Shown: positions 19,721 to 28,427, numbered from the stretch's first letter. The stretch: 64,000 bases of DNA from an uncultured Pseudomonadales bacterium (GCA_943788445.1 CALSQH010000004.1:1-64000); one strand, 5' to 3'. Numbers and translations are program-made. The notes: generated by a model not told the origin, from the letters alone.

Positions 19721-20560
19721 TTAAATCACTCCTTTGAAAAGTTGGTCGCCTAGGGTTATAAAGGTTGTCACGATTAGGCTAATAGCAAAGATTTTCTGTA
19801 GTTGAGCCCCGGCAATTGTGTCTGCGATCAGGTGACCACCGAGCATCCCGATTAACCCACCCAAGCAGATTTTCGCCAGCAGTGGCCAGTCCACCATGGG
19901 ACTGGAGGCGACAAAGCTAAAGAATCCAGTGGCGCTGATCAGGGTGATAATTAACAGCGACGTTGCGACTGCCTGACGCATAGATACCTGAGTAATAAAT
20001 AATAATGTCGGCACAATCAAAAAACCGCCACCAACACCAAACAGCCCGCTTAAAAGTCCGATAATTAATCCGGCGCTGAGCAGTGCGGCAAAACATTTTG
20101 TGGTCAGCTTAAATGTTCCGGTGTCGCTGAAGCGACAGATAGGTTCAATATAGTCTTGATTGGAGCCTATATTAGAGCGCACAATCCTGGCGTGCTCGGG
20201 AGAGACAAGGCTTTGGCGCCACATAATAATTGCGATAGTAAAAGCGAGCATAGAAAAGCCCAGCAGTAGGAATATACCGGGCAGCTGGTTACCTAAATAT
20301 TTTCCCAGAGGGGCGAATAGGGCGCCGCCAATACCCAGCGCCAGTGCCGGAATCCATAAAATATATTTAGCCTGCCAGTTACTGATTGTGCCAACAAATG
20401 CGCTGACTGCAACTGCGCCCAACGCTATACCTATGGCCTCATTGATCGGTAGTCCCAACAGCAGGATTAATAATGGAACAGCAAAGATAGAGCCGCCGGC
20501 ACCGGTAAGTCCGAGCACGGTGCCTATAATCAAGCCAATAAGAACACTGACAATAATCAT
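19721..20560 (-). CDS. TauE/SafE-family sulfite (anion) exporter
   Basis: This 279-residue membrane protein has about eight hydrophobic segments. It has two internal repeats with glycine-rich signatures, GTVLGLTGAGGSIFAVPLL at the start and GLLSGLFGVGGGFLIVPTLL near residue 165, both typical of TauE/SafE. In this operon it probably exports sulfite made by the persulfide dioxygenase next to it. It lies 9 nt downstream of the rhodanese gene. Confidence 0.88.
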   Translation of the reverse strand: MIIVSVLIGLIIGTVLGLTGAGGSIFAVPLLILLLGLPINEAIGIALGAVAVSAFVGTISNWQAKYILWIPALALGIGGALFAPLGKYLGNQLPGIFLLLGFSMLAFTIAIIMWRQSLVSPEHARIVRSNIGSNQDYIEPICRFSDTGTFKLTTKCFAALLSAGLIIGLLSGLFGVGGGFLIVPTLLFITQVSMRQAVATSLLIITLISATGFFSFVASSPMVDWPLLAKICLGGLIGMLGGHLIADTIAGAQLQKIFAISLIVTTFITLGDQLFKGVI

Positions 20561-20569
20561 TATCGACCT

Positions 20570-21130
20570 TTAGTTGTATCGGCTGGTTTTATTCCACGGC
20601 ATATGTGCCAGTAACATGGCCATAGAGCAGCTGTTAGTCATTCCCGCGAAGGCCAATCCAGCACCGACAAAAGCCGGGAGGATAAAGAACCATGGGTTAA
20701 GAAATACGCCCAGGCTAACTCCAATGACGACCAGACTGCCTGCCGTAATACGCACCTGTCGCTCCAGAGAGATAGTATTTCCGGGGCCCTGCTGAATAGA
20801 TAATCCAGCGGCATTTAGCGCATTTAGACCGCCTTCGATAATAACCAACGGACAGTCGAGATCACCCTTTAACTGTTCGGCAGCGCGAGTGGCCCGCTGT
20901 CCGCTGGCACACAATAGATAGACTGGGTGCTCGGGATTCTGGCCCTGCTCGGCAAGGTAGGTTTTTACCTCGGCGCAATTAAGCTCCTGTAATGGAAAGT
21001 GAGCGCTGCCCTCAAGAGACAGGTTTTCCACCTCGGCGGCTGTGCGTACGTCGATAATTTGCGGTGTAGTCTCAGTCTGAATAATTCGTTTAAATTCAGC
21101 GGCTGAAATAGTTTTAGCTGAATGTTTCAT
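20570..21130 (-). CDS. Rhodanese-domain protein with C-terminal membrane segments
   Basis: The N-terminal rhodanese domain (about 5-110) has the catalytic loop LLCASGQRA with Cys74. The C-terminal DUF2892-like part (about 125-175) has two membrane helices around FLNPWFFILPAFVGAGLAFAG. It is expected to transfer sulfane sulfur at the inner membrane between sulfide oxidation and the persulfide dioxygenase. It is the second gene of the bigR-like operon, 12 nt after the regulator. Confidence 0.88.
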   Translation of the reverse strand: MKHSAKTISAAEFKRIIQTETTPQIIDVRTAAEVENLSLEGSAHFPLQELNCAEVKTYLAEQGQNPEHPVYLLCASGQRATRAAEQLKGDLDCPLVIIEGGLNALNAAGLSIQQGPGNTISLERQVRITAGSLVVIGVSLGVFLNPWFFILPAFVGAGLAFAGMTNSCSMAMLLAHMPWNKTSRYN

Positions 21131-21142
21131 TAGATCCCTCTT

Positions 21143-21481
21143 TTAAATTCCTCTGCAGTAAATGGACTTTAATACAGTAATAATTTGTATAGATTCCGTG
21201 CCCAAAAGACTGTAAAAAATAGTTTGTGCCTCTCGGCGTGTCTGTACTAGTTGAGCATTGCGCAGCGATGCCAGGTGTTGCGACAGGGCGGACTGACTCA
21301 AGCTGGTCATTTCGTGCAGTTCACCCACTGAGCGCTCGCCATTAATCAGGGTGCAGAGGATCATTAGGCGATTAACATTACCCAGCTGTTTAAGCATATC
21401 TGCTGCCTGCTGGGCATGTTTTTCCAGCTGCTGAATATCGGCAGGGCTGATGGCTAATTTTTTATTTGCTGCACTGGTCAT
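21143..21481 (-). CDS. bigR: ArsR-family persulfide-sensing repressor, BigR/SqrR-like
   Basis: This is a winged-helix regulator of 112 residues with the recognition helix in TSLSQSALSQHLASLR. Only two cysteines are present, Cys43 (MILCTL) and Cys109 (SIYC). Their spacing of 66 equals that of BigR of Xylella (Cys42/Cys108), where an oxidative or polysulfide link relieves repression. It heads the rhodanese/exporter/dioxygenase operon and is preceded by an AT-rich inverted repeat. Metal-binding ArsR motifs (CVC) are absent, which supports sulfur sensing. Confidence 0.85.
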   Translation of the reverse strand: MTSAANKKLAISPADIQQLEKHAQQAADMLKQLGNVNRLMILCTLINGERSVGELHEMTSLSQSALSQHLASLRNAQLVQTRREAQTIFYSLLGTESIQIITVLKSIYCRGI

Positions 21482-21550
21482 TGCAAGACTCCTAAAAATT
21501 ATAGGGTTGGGTTTGCCGGTAAAGCGGGAGGCAAATCAAAGTTCAGTTAA

Positions 21551-21585
21551 TATAAGAATATACTAAATTAGTTTATTCTAATATA
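21551..21585. promoter_or_regulatory. Probable BigR-type operator
   Basis: A 35-bp AT-rich inverted repeat has arms TATAAGAATA and TATTCTAATA around a near-symmetrical ACTAAATTAGT centre. It lies 70 nt upstream of the regulator start, between the divergent operon and the gene at 21694. BigR operators are AT-rich palindromes of this sort, so autoregulation is likely. Confidence 0.65.
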
Positions 21586-21693
21586 CAAGTTAAAGCTGCA
21601 GTTTTTTTGCGTTACATCAAATAGCTGCGCTGCTGGACGGATAACCTCAAGCTAAGTATCCTGCGCGCTCTTTGTCAGGCACATTAGGTTCCT

Positions 21694-23439
21694 ATGACCA
21701 GCGTATTTGAGCAGCATATTCGAGATTGGCTACAGACATTTATTGTCGAGCTAAACCTGTGCCCCTTTGCGCGCCCGGTGATCGCCGCGGATACCATGCG
21801 AATCGCCGTCTGTGAATCTGGGGATCTCAATCAGCTGACTCAGGCCTTTTTAACCGAGCTGGATTTAATTCAGCAGAGTTCCGAGCAGGATATAGCCACA
21901 ACCCTGTTAGTTATGCCCCATGGGTTGGCGAGTTTTGATGAGTATTTAATGTTTCTCGACAATGCCGAGGCGCTTATTGAAGAGCTGGGTCTGGATGGCA
22001 CTATTCAGTTGGCCAGTTTTCATCCCGAGTATCTCTTTGATGGTGAGGACGAGCAGAGTGCCAGCCACTTTAGTAATCGCTCGCCCTATCCGGTGATTCA
22101 TTTTCTCCGTGAAGATATGCTCTCCAGTGCACTGGATGAATTTCCCAATCCCGAAGAGATTCCGCAGCGCAATATCAGCACCCTGGAAAAAATTGGCCGC
22201 GCAGAAATTGAATTGCGCTGGCAAAAATTAAAAGGGGATGCCAGCACAGTGAAGAATCCTGATGTAGTGATTATTGGTGGCGGTGCCGCCGGTCTATTCT
22301 GTGCCTTTACCGCCGGTCAGCGTGGTCTGTCGGTGGTGGTGTTAGATAGCAGCAATAAAGTCGGCAAGAAAATTCTGATGTCCGGGGGTGGCCGCTGCAA
22401 CTTCACCAATCTGGATATCACCCCGGAAAACTACCTGTGCAATAACCCGCACTTCTGCATCTCAGCCTTAAATCGTTATAACCAGTGGCAGTTTATCGAT
22501 ATGGTTGAGCGCCATGGTATTGCCTATCACGAGCGCAAACATGGCGAATTGTTTTGCGATGATTCAGCCAAGGATATTCTTGCCATGCTGCTGGATGAAT
22601 GTCAGCAAGCCGGGGTAGAGATTAAAACCAAATGCGAAATAAAATCGGTAGCTGCAATGGAAAAGGGCGGCTACAGCCTGCAAACCTCTACTGGCCAGTA
22701 TCAGTGTAAGTCCTTAGTAGTAGCCACCGGCGGGCTATCTATTCCAACCATGGGTGCCTCGGGATTTGGTTATCAGCTGGCCGAGCAGTTCGGGCTGAAA
22801 CTATTACCACGCAGTGCCGGCCTGGTGCCCTTTACCTTTAGTGATGGCATCAAACAAATCTCCGAAAAGCTCTCGGGTCTGGCGGTGGATGTGGAGATGT
22901 CGGTCAACGGGATTAGCTTTCACGAGAATTTACTGTTTACCCATCGCGGTATTAGCGGCCCAGCGGCGCTGCAGCTATCCAGCTATTGGAAATCGGGCCA
23001 GACTATTAGCGTTAATCTGCTGCCCGATCTTGATAGCCGTGATTTACTGCTTGACTATAAAAAGCACAGCGCCAAAAGTCTGTTGCGCAATCTTTTAGCC
23101 CAGCATCTCTCCAAAGGTTTGGTGTTGGAACTGCAGAATCTCTACTGGTCTAAATATGCCGAGACTGCCATGGCGGAGATTCCCGATGCGACGCTGTTGG
23201 CTGTGGCTAAGCACTTAGCGGAGTGGCAGCTAAAACCATCGGGAACCGAAGGTTATCGCACCGCTGAGGTTACTCTGTGCGGTGTGGATACAGATCAGCT
23301 GTCATCCAAGACTATGGAGTGTAAAACCCAGTCGGGGCTGTATTTTGTTGGTGAAGTGGTGGATGTGACTGGCCATCTGGGTGGTTATAACTTCCAGTGG
23401 GCCTGGGCTTCTGGCTATGCGGCAGGGCTTTTTGTTTAA
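21694..23439 (+). CDS. DUF1415 domain fused to HI0933/YhiN-type flavoprotein
   Basis: This is one open frame of 581 residues. Residues 1-180 form a DUF1415 domain (LNLCPFARPV, LLVMPHGLASFDEYL, FHPEYLF, RSPYPVIHFLRED). Residues 188-581 form a complete NAD(P)/FAD-dependent oxidoreductase of the HI0933 family (VVIIGGGAAGLFCAF, GKKILMSGGGRCNFTN, LFTHRGISGPAALQLSSYW, ending GGYNFQWAWASGYAAG). These are usually two proteins. A GTG at 22249, with AAAGGGG 12 nt upstream, could start the flavoprotein separately. The functions of both domains are poorly known. Confidence 0.85.
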   Translation: MTSVFEQHIRDWLQTFIVELNLCPFARPVIAADTMRIAVCESGDLNQLTQAFLTELDLIQQSSEQDIATTLLVMPHGLASFDEYLMFLDNAEALIEELGLDGTIQLASFHPEYLFDGEDEQSASHFSNRSPYPVIHFLREDMLSSALDEFPNPEEIPQRNISTLEKIGRAEIELRWQKLKGDASTVKNPDVVIIGGGAAGLFCAFTAGQRGLSVVVLDSSNKVGKKILMSGGGRCNFTNLDITPENYLCNNPHFCISALNRYNQWQFIDMVERHGIAYHERKHGELFCDDSAKDILAMLLDECQQAGVEIKTKCEIKSVAAMEKGGYSLQTSTGQYQCKSLVVATGGLSIPTMGASGFGYQLAEQFGLKLLPRSAGLVPFTFSDGIKQISEKLSGLAVDVEMSVNGISFHENLLFTHRGISGPAALQLSSYWKSGQTISVNLLPDLDSRDLLLDYKKHSAKSLLRNLLAQHLSKGLVLELQNLYWSKYAETAMAEIPDATLLAVAKHLAEWQLKPSGTEGYRTAEVTLCGVDTDQLSSKTMECKTQSGLYFVGEVVDVTGHLGGYNFQWAWASGYAAGLFV

Positions 23440-23440
23440 A

Positions 23441-23515
23441 AGACGCTCAGAACTCTTTATATAGAAGACGCTCAAGGCTGTTTATTACGGAACGCTCAGG
23501 GCTGTTTATTGGCAA
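23441..23515. repeat. Three imperfect repeats after the flavoprotein gene
   Basis: About 25-bp units starting near 23441, 23466 and 23492 share ACGCTCA, followed in the last two by (A/G)GGCTGTTTATT. They fill the short space between the convergent flavoprotein and GTPase genes. No strong hairpin is seen, and they may simply be slippage duplications. Confidence 0.5.
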
Positions 23516-24454
23516 TTATTTTCTATTTGCCTTGGCCTTTCTGCGTCGAGCGGCAGTTTTCTCTAGCCTAATTTTTTCTCGTTCTTCCTTCTCAGCGCGT
23601 AAAACTTCCACCTGCTGCATTTCAATATCAATCACATCCGGTGTTTCAAAGGTAATAGCACCCAGAGTGCCGGCGCGCAGCTCATTGATAAAGATGGTTG
23701 AGACTCGTTCCAGATCAACCTGACCGCCGCCGCGCAGACAGCCGCGCTGGGCACCGATAATCTCTAACAGCTCAATCTCTGATTGGGGCAATGTGGAAAA
23801 CTTAAAACGCTCCTGAAGCAGTTTTGGGTATTTTTGCAGAAGGAATTCCGCGGCAAAAAAGGCCACATCTTCATAGCTAACCGCGGTGTTCTTAATCGCC
23901 CCAGTAGTCGCCAATCTGTAGCTGCTATTAGGATTTTCAATCTTCGGCCAGAGAATCCCCGGCGTATCCAACAGCATAATACCGTTGCGCAGATTGATCT
24001 TTTGCTGGCCTTTGGTCACCGCCGGCTCATTGCCGGTTTTGGCGATATGACGGCCTGCCAGGCTGTTAATAAGTGAAGACTTACCAACGTTGGGGATACC
24101 GGTAACCATGACCAAAGTGTTGCGGCCTTCCTTTTGCGGTGAAAGCTTATTAATCAGGTCTATAACCTGTTTGCTGGGATCAAAATGCTGCAAATCCAGC
24201 GCCATGGTCTTGGTATTATCCTGCTGCTCATAATAATCCTGCCAGACCTTAGTGAGCTCAGGATCGGCGAGATCGCACTTATTAAGAATTTTGATACAGG
24301 GCTTATCGGTAACCAATCCCTGAATAAACGGGTTGGAACTACTAAACGGAATACGCGCGTCCAATACTTCAACAACCAGATTGACCAGAGGCAGCGCCTC
24401 AATCATCTCGTTGCTAGCCTTGTGCATATGGCCGGGATACCAATGTATGGACAT
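23516..24454 (-). CDS. ylqF: Ribosome biogenesis GTPase YlqF/RbgA family
   Basis: This circularly permuted GTPase involved in large-subunit assembly has 312 residues from ATG 24454 (an in-frame start 12 nt upstream is possible). It starts with IHWYPGHMHKA, typical of the family. G4 (NKCD) comes first, then G1 (TGIPNVGKSSLIN), G2 and G3 (LLDTPGI), which is the permuted order. The C-terminal tail is Lys/Arg-rich and would contact RNA. It stands alone, convergent with the flavoprotein gene. Confidence 0.92.
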   Translation of the reverse strand: MSIHWYPGHMHKASNEMIEALPLVNLVVEVLDARIPFSSSNPFIQGLVTDKPCIKILNKCDLADPELTKVWQDYYEQQDNTKTMALDLQHFDPSKQVIDLINKLSPQKEGRNTLVMVTGIPNVGKSSLINSLAGRHIAKTGNEPAVTKGQQKINLRNGIMLLDTPGILWPKIENPNSSYRLATTGAIKNTAVSYEDVAFFAAEFLLQKYPKLLQERFKFSTLPQSEIELLEIIGAQRGCLRGGGQVDLERVSTIFINELRAGTLGAITFETPDVIDIEMQQVEVLRAEKEEREKIRLEKTAARRRKAKANRK

Positions 24455-24597
24455 GCAGTCTCTCAATTAGGTTGGTGAGGTTAGGAAAATAGCATTTGTG
24501 GTTAGCCGGTCATTATACGCGCAAAGTCGTGCTTGCATTCAGCCCTAAATATAATGATCATCGAATACTATAAAAACATAATAAAAAAGATATTTTT

Positions 24598-24891
24598 TTG
24601 ACTATTCAGGCTAACCATTTGACCAAAGCCCTCTTGCTTAGAGCCGTTGCTGTAAGTACCGCTGTAGCCCTGTATCTAAAATTTCTGCTGCCGACCACCG
24701 CCGGACTTTTCTATGAGCTCTATCACCTGCTATCGATCGATGCGCTCTACTCGGTCTACATTGGTTTTAAAGTGTCCGCAGTCTATTTTGCCCAGTGGTC
24801 GGGCCAGAATTTAGCCATTGCACTGCTGTGGATATTGCTCAGTCTGTTTATCTATTGGAAAAACAGCCGCCGGGAGCGAAAATCACAATGA
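24598..24891 (+). CDS. Small membrane protein of the GMC oxidoreductase operon
   Basis: This 97-residue protein has about three hydrophobic segments (10-30, 55-70, 72-88) and a basic C-terminus. I do not recognise the family. Its stop overlaps the start of the next gene (ATGA), so it is translationally coupled to the oxidoreductase subunits and may anchor them. The visible start is a TTG inside a run of seven T with no clear ribosome site. If the run really held eight T, the frame would open at ATG 24554 and add a short basic N-terminus. Confidence 0.65.
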   Translation: MTIQANHLTKALLLRAVAVSTAVALYLKFLLPTTAGLFYELYHLLSIDALYSVYIGFKVSAVYFAQWSGQNLAIALLWILLSLFIYWKNSRRERKSQ

Positions 24892-25529
24892 ATCGCCGTC
24901 AGTTTATTGAATTTACCTCGTTGATACTCGCTGGTGGCAGTCTGGCGGGCAATGCCTATTCCACCGAGCATCAGCAGCAGCTATTTGCGTTGGGTAAAAA
25001 CTTTATCGAGCAGCCGGCCAATATTTTCAGCGATTCTCAGCGCCAGCTGGTGCGCAATCTGGTCGATATTATTATCCCGCGCACCGATACGCCCGGGGCA
25101 GTGGATGCCAAAGCCGATCACTTTATTGAATTAACAGTCGCCCACTATATGACCGCCGAAGAGCGCAAAACCTTTGCTGCTGGACTGGGCGAACTGCAGG
25201 CGGTTATCGATAGTGCGGGTGATTTAGCGATAGAAGCAGAGAGAAAAACACTCACTGTTCTTCTGACAGAACAGCTTAATAACCTTGAAGAGCGCCATGC
25301 AGATGCCGCCTGGTACCAGCTAGGTAATCGAGTCGGCAATGGTTTTGACAGCAGCGCACCCTTTATCTGCCAGTTAAAAGAGCTGACAGTCGTCGGATTC
25401 TTTATGTCCGAAGTCGGCGCAACCCAAGTATTACGCCATAACCCCATGCCCGGAAGTTTCGATGGCGAAACCCCGCTGGCCACCGATCAGCCAAGCTGGT
25501 CACGCAATCGCCCAGGGGATTTATCATGA
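24888..25529 (+). CDS. Gluconate 2-dehydrogenase subunit 3 family protein
   Basis: This is the small subunit that accompanies a membrane-linked GMC oxidoreductase. I chose ATG 24888, which overlaps the previous stop. The protein (213 residues) then begins with a twin-arginine-like leader, NRRQFIEFTSLILAGGSLAG, suggesting Tat export of the folded pair. The core contains FSDSQRQLVRNLVDIIIPRTDTPGA and AHYMTAEERKTFAAGL, typical of the family. It overlaps the GMC gene by 4 nt. Confidence 0.9.
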   Translation: MNRRQFIEFTSLILAGGSLAGNAYSTEHQQQLFALGKNFIEQPANIFSDSQRQLVRNLVDIIIPRTDTPGAVDAKADHFIELTVAHYMTAEERKTFAAGLGELQAVIDSAGDLAIEAERKTLTVLLTEQLNNLEERHADAAWYQLGNRVGNGFDSSAPFICQLKELTVVGFFMSEVGATQVLRHNPMPGSFDGETPLATDQPSWSRNRPGDLS

Positions 25530-26566
25530 TCGATAAATCCTACGACGCAATTGTTATCGGCTCCGGCATTACCGGCGGCTGGGCCGCCAAAGAGCTCACC
25601 GAAAAAGGCCTAAACGTCCTGCTCCTCGACCGCAGCCCCGATGTAAAACATGGTATCGACTACAAAGGCGAACATGTTCCGTCTTGGAAGCTGCCCTTTT
25701 ATGGCAAAGACGAACGCCAGCTAAATCAGCGCGACTATTTTATAAGCCAGCACTCCGGGGTAATGGATGCCTCCAATCGCCACCTATTTAATAACGACCG
25801 GAAAAATCCCTACCAATACGATCCCAAAAAGCCCTTTCAATGGATTCGTGGCGGCGGTGTAGGTGGGCGCTCACTTCTCTGGTATCGCCAGTGCTACCGT
25901 TTTAGCGAGGCAGATTTTAAGGCAAATAGCGACGATGGCCACGGTAGTCAATGGCCAATTGGCTATAGCGATCTGGCACCCTGGTATGACTATGTTGAAG
26001 ACTTTATAGGTGTCAGCGGTCAGGCCGAAGGGCTGGAACAGCTGCCAGATGGCAAGTTTTTACCGCCAATGAAAATGTACGGCATCGAAAAAACCGTCAA
26101 ACAGCGTATCGAGAAAAAGATACCCGAAATCACCATGACCATTGGCCGCACCGCCGTCCTAACCGAGAATCATCGCGGCCGCGCCGCCTGCCATTACTGT
26201 GGCCCCTGCGAACGCGGCTGTTCCACCGGCAGCTATTTCAGCACCCAGAGTTCAACACTGCCCGCAGCTCGCGCCACCAACCGGCTAACATTGCGCCCAG
26301 ACTCAGTGGTTGAGCGATTAGAGTACGATCCAGAGACAAAACGTGTTTCTATCATTCATGTTATTGATGCTAAAAGTGGCGAACGTCTGCAATTTAGCAG
26401 CAAAATAGTCTTTTTATGCGCCTCCACCATAGCCTCCACCCAGATACTGCTTAACTCCAGCTCCGAGCACTTCCCCAATGGCATGGCCAATAGCAGCGGC
26501 GTGTTGGGTAAATACCTGATGGACCATACCACCGGCATTATTGGCTCGGCGGTATTTCTTGGATAA
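25526..26566 (+). CDS. GMC family oxidoreductase, N-terminal fragment (frameshifted)
   Basis: This is the FAD-binding part of a glucose-methanol-choline oxidoreductase that oxidises sugars or sugar alcohols in the periplasm. It has VIGSGITGGWAAKELTEKG (FAD dinucleotide motif), WIRGGGVGGRSLLWYRQ, and a Cys-rich HYCGPCERGCSTGSY segment typical of the gluconate/fructose-dehydrogenase-like subgroup. The frame breaks near 26555: removing one G in the TTGGAT there gives VFLDNLDNYYYGNRPNG and continues into the next fragment. The ending AVFLG is an artefact of the break. Confidence 0.85.
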   Translation: MIDKSYDAIVIGSGITGGWAAKELTEKGLNVLLLDRSPDVKHGIDYKGEHVPSWKLPFYGKDERQLNQRDYFISQHSGVMDASNRHLFNNDRKNPYQYDPKKPFQWIRGGGVGGRSLLWYRQCYRFSEADFKANSDDGHGSQWPIGYSDLAPWYDYVEDFIGVSGQAEGLEQLPDGKFLPPMKMYGIEKTVKQRIEKKIPEITMTIGRTAVLTENHRGRAACHYCGPCERGCSTGSYFSTQSSTLPAARATNRLTLRPDSVVERLEYDPETKRVSIIHVIDAKSGERLQFSSKIVFLCASTIASTQILLNSSSEHFPNGMANSSGVLGKYLMDHTTGIIGSAVFLG

Positions 26567-27221
26567 TCTCGATAACTACTATTACGGCAACCGCCCCAAT
26601 GGTTTTTATATCCCGCGGTTTAGAAATAACCAAAAGCAGGACAAGGATGCCGAGTTTATTCGCGGCTATGGCTTTCAGGGCAACTCCCTGCGCCCCCACT
26701 GGGCAGATATGGCCAATCAAAAAGGCTTTGGCAAAACCTATAAAGACGCACTGACCAAACCCGGTAACTACTGGGCCGTGGGAATTGCCGGTTTTGGTGA
26801 ATGTCTGCCCCACCAGGAAAACCGCGTAACTCTTGATGCCACCAAACCCGATCGCTTTGGTATACCCCAGGTGCGTGTGGATATGGAATTTAGAGACAAC
26901 GAACTTAAAGCCCGCGCCGATATGGCCGTTCAAGCGGAGAAAATCTTCCGCGCCGCCGGCGCCGTGTTTTATCAAACAAACTCAGAGACCAATCCGCCCG
27001 GCGCCGGAGTCCATGAAATGGGTACAGCGCGAATGGGCGATAACCCCAGCGAGTCAGTGCTGAATAAATGGAACCAGACCCACGATATCGCTAATCTATT
27101 TGTTACCGATGGCAGCTGTATGGTCTCCTCGTCCTGTGTAAATCCCTCGCTAACCTATATGGCATTAACCGCAAGAGCCTGCGATTACGCGGTTTCACAA
27201 CTTAAAAAAGGCCTGATTTAA
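26541..27221 (+). CDS. GMC family oxidoreductase, C-terminal fragment
   Basis: This is the continuation of the GMC gene in a second frame. It has DNYYYGNRPNGFYIPRFRN, GIAGFGECLPHQENRVTLD, and the C-terminal domain with the active-site block GVHEMGTARMG and SSCVNPSLTYMALTARACDYA. The first codons (MARRYF) are in the overlap and are not part of the real protein. The stop overlaps the start of the ThuA gene, in the same operon. Whole-gene span is 25526-27221, about 565 codons, the family length. Confidence 0.85.
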   Translation: MARRYFLDNLDNYYYGNRPNGFYIPRFRNNQKQDKDAEFIRGYGFQGNSLRPHWADMANQKGFGKTYKDALTKPGNYWAVGIAGFGECLPHQENRVTLDATKPDRFGIPQVRVDMEFRDNELKARADMAVQAEKIFRAAGAVFYQTNSETNPPGAGVHEMGTARMGDNPSESVLNKWNQTHDIANLFVTDGSCMVSSSCVNPSLTYMALTARACDYAVSQLKKGLI

Positions 27222-27910
27222 TGACAATAAATAAAATCCCTTTCTGGCGCAGAGGCTGGTTTAAAGCACTGGCTCTATTGATCCTGATAGCCATTGGCGT
27301 ATTTGCTGTTATGGCCTACAAATACCAGGCCGCACTATTTCCCGAGCCGACCTATGATCAGGTAGCCCCAGAACTGCCGGCAATTGATCTGGAAACCAAG
27401 ATACTGATCTTTTCCAAGACCAATGGCTTTAGACATCTGGAAGCCATCCCCGCCGCGCGAAAATTATTTGAAAATATTGCGATTAAAAATGGCTGGAACA
27501 GTTTCTACACAGAAAATGCCGCCATTCATAACAGTGAAGATCTAGCCCAGTTTGATCTGGTGATCTGGTCCAATGTTAGCGGTGATGTTCTTACTGCAGA
27601 ACAGCGCGAGGTTTTTAAAGCCTATCTGGAAAACGGCGGTTCGGTTTTAGCCATTCACGGCACCGGCGGCGATCCGGAATACAGCTGGTCCTGGCATCCA
27701 CAGCAGCTAATCCGCGCCCAGTTTATTGGTCACCCCATGTTTCCCCAGTTTCGAGAAGCCACCATCCATATTGAAGATCACCTGCATCCAGCGATGGCAT
27801 TCCTCCCCGAGTATTGGCAGCGCGAGGAAGAGTGGTACAGCTTTGCCGAGTCACCTCGCGATCGTGTGACTGTATTGGCGACGGTTGATGAAGACGGAGT
27901 ACGAAGTTAA
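27221..27910 (+). CDS. ThuA-domain protein, main fragment (frameshifted near the end)
   Basis: This ThuA-like glutamine-amidotransferase-fold protein is often linked to trehalose and other disaccharide oxidation. It has one N-terminal membrane anchor (about 13-33), then ILIFSKTNGFRHLEAIPAARKLF, DLVIWSNVSGDVL, and GGSVLAIHGTGGDPEYSWSWHPQQLI. The frame ends artificially at 27910. Removing one G near 27896 gives VDEDEYEVKDEIAMG and runs on to 28070. It follows the GMC gene directly and probably works with it on the outer face of the inner membrane. Confidence 0.85.
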   Translation: MTINKIPFWRRGWFKALALLILIAIGVFAVMAYKYQAALFPEPTYDQVAPELPAIDLETKILIFSKTNGFRHLEAIPAARKLFENIAIKNGWNSFYTENAAIHNSEDLAQFDLVIWSNVSGDVLTAEQREVFKAYLENGGSVLAIHGTGGDPEYSWSWHPQQLIRAQFIGHPMFPQFREATIHIEDHLHPAMAFLPEYWQREEEWYSFAESPRDRVTVLATVDEDGVRS

Positions 27911-28070
27911 GGATGAGATTGCCATGGGCGAGGATCATCCAGTGATTTGGCATCATAAAGTGGGCGAGGGCACAGTGTTTTATTCGGCGCTGGGGCATCA
28001 GGCCAGTGCTTATGATGAGCCCGAGCATCAGGCGATGTTGGAGGGGGCTATGGTTTGGTTGTTGAGATGA
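27885..28070 (+). CDS. ThuA-domain protein, C-terminal fragment
   Basis: This is the last 55 or so residues of the ThuA protein, read in the next frame: YEVKDEIAMGEDHPVIWHHKVGEGTVFYSALGHQASAYD, typical of the ThuA C-terminus. The apparent start codons at 27885 lie inside the upstream fragment. The full gene is 27221-28070. Confidence 0.8.
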   Translation: MMKTEYEVKDEIAMGEDHPVIWHHKVGEGTVFYSALGHQASAYDEPEHQAMLEGAMVWLLR

Positions 28071-28081
28071 CTCTTATCATT

Positions 28082-28188
28082 GACTAGGTAAAAATACTTG
28101 AACCAATGTAAGTATGACTTTATGGTGTAAATCCTAAACGCCTAACGGAACTATATTCGCGTTACAGACCAAGGAATGGTGATGACGA
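28082..28188 (-). pseudogene. Decayed 5' end of a second integron integrase gene
   Basis: The minus strand reads SSSPFLGL*REYSSVRRLG, then further residues with stops, which aligns with the first 35 residues of the intact integrase at 29062-30030 (SSSPFLWSIREYMLIRHYS). The start codon is now ATA and two stops interrupt it. Downstream coding sequence is missing: the ThuA gene ends only 11 nt further left. It marks an older or duplicated integron copy in the same orientation as the intact one. Confidence 0.82.
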
Positions 28189-28403
28189 TATTGCGAACTT
28201 CTTTTTTAAAATGCTGTTTGAAAAAATGGCATTTCTGCTTATTTCTAAGAATCAACGATACCTTTCAAAAAAGTGCGCCGATAATAAAACCGTGCGCTTT
28301 AGTCTTAATTATTTTCTATATTTAAATCAATTAGTTAAAAAATATCGAAGTGCCCCTGATAGCAGATTTCAAGGGTGCTCCGATAATAATTAGCCTGTTA
28401 AAT
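28189..28403 (+). other. Second attI-like region, partial duplicate of 30031-30270
   Basis: The sequence aligns through most of its length with the region between the intact intI and its first cassette, including AAATCAATTAGTTAAAA and three direct repeats at 28273-28287, 28350-28364 and 28375-28389 (GTGCnCCnGATAATAA). It ends at GTTAAAT (28397-28403), a perfect GTTRRRY core site, right before a cassette-like gene. The LexA box of the intact copy is degenerate here (CTGT, 8 nt, ATGG at 28214-28229). Confidence 0.8.
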
Positions 28404-28427
28404 TCAAATCAAAGTGGAGAATTTCAC

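Noticed and set aside
21694..22248. Treating the DUF1415 part as a separate complete gene
   Set aside because: No stop codon separates it from the flavoprotein, so it is kept as one entry with the internal start noted.
26538..26975. 145-codon minus-strand frame opposite the GMC gene
   Set aside because: Antisense to the conserved GMC C-terminal region, glycine-rich by reverse reading only.
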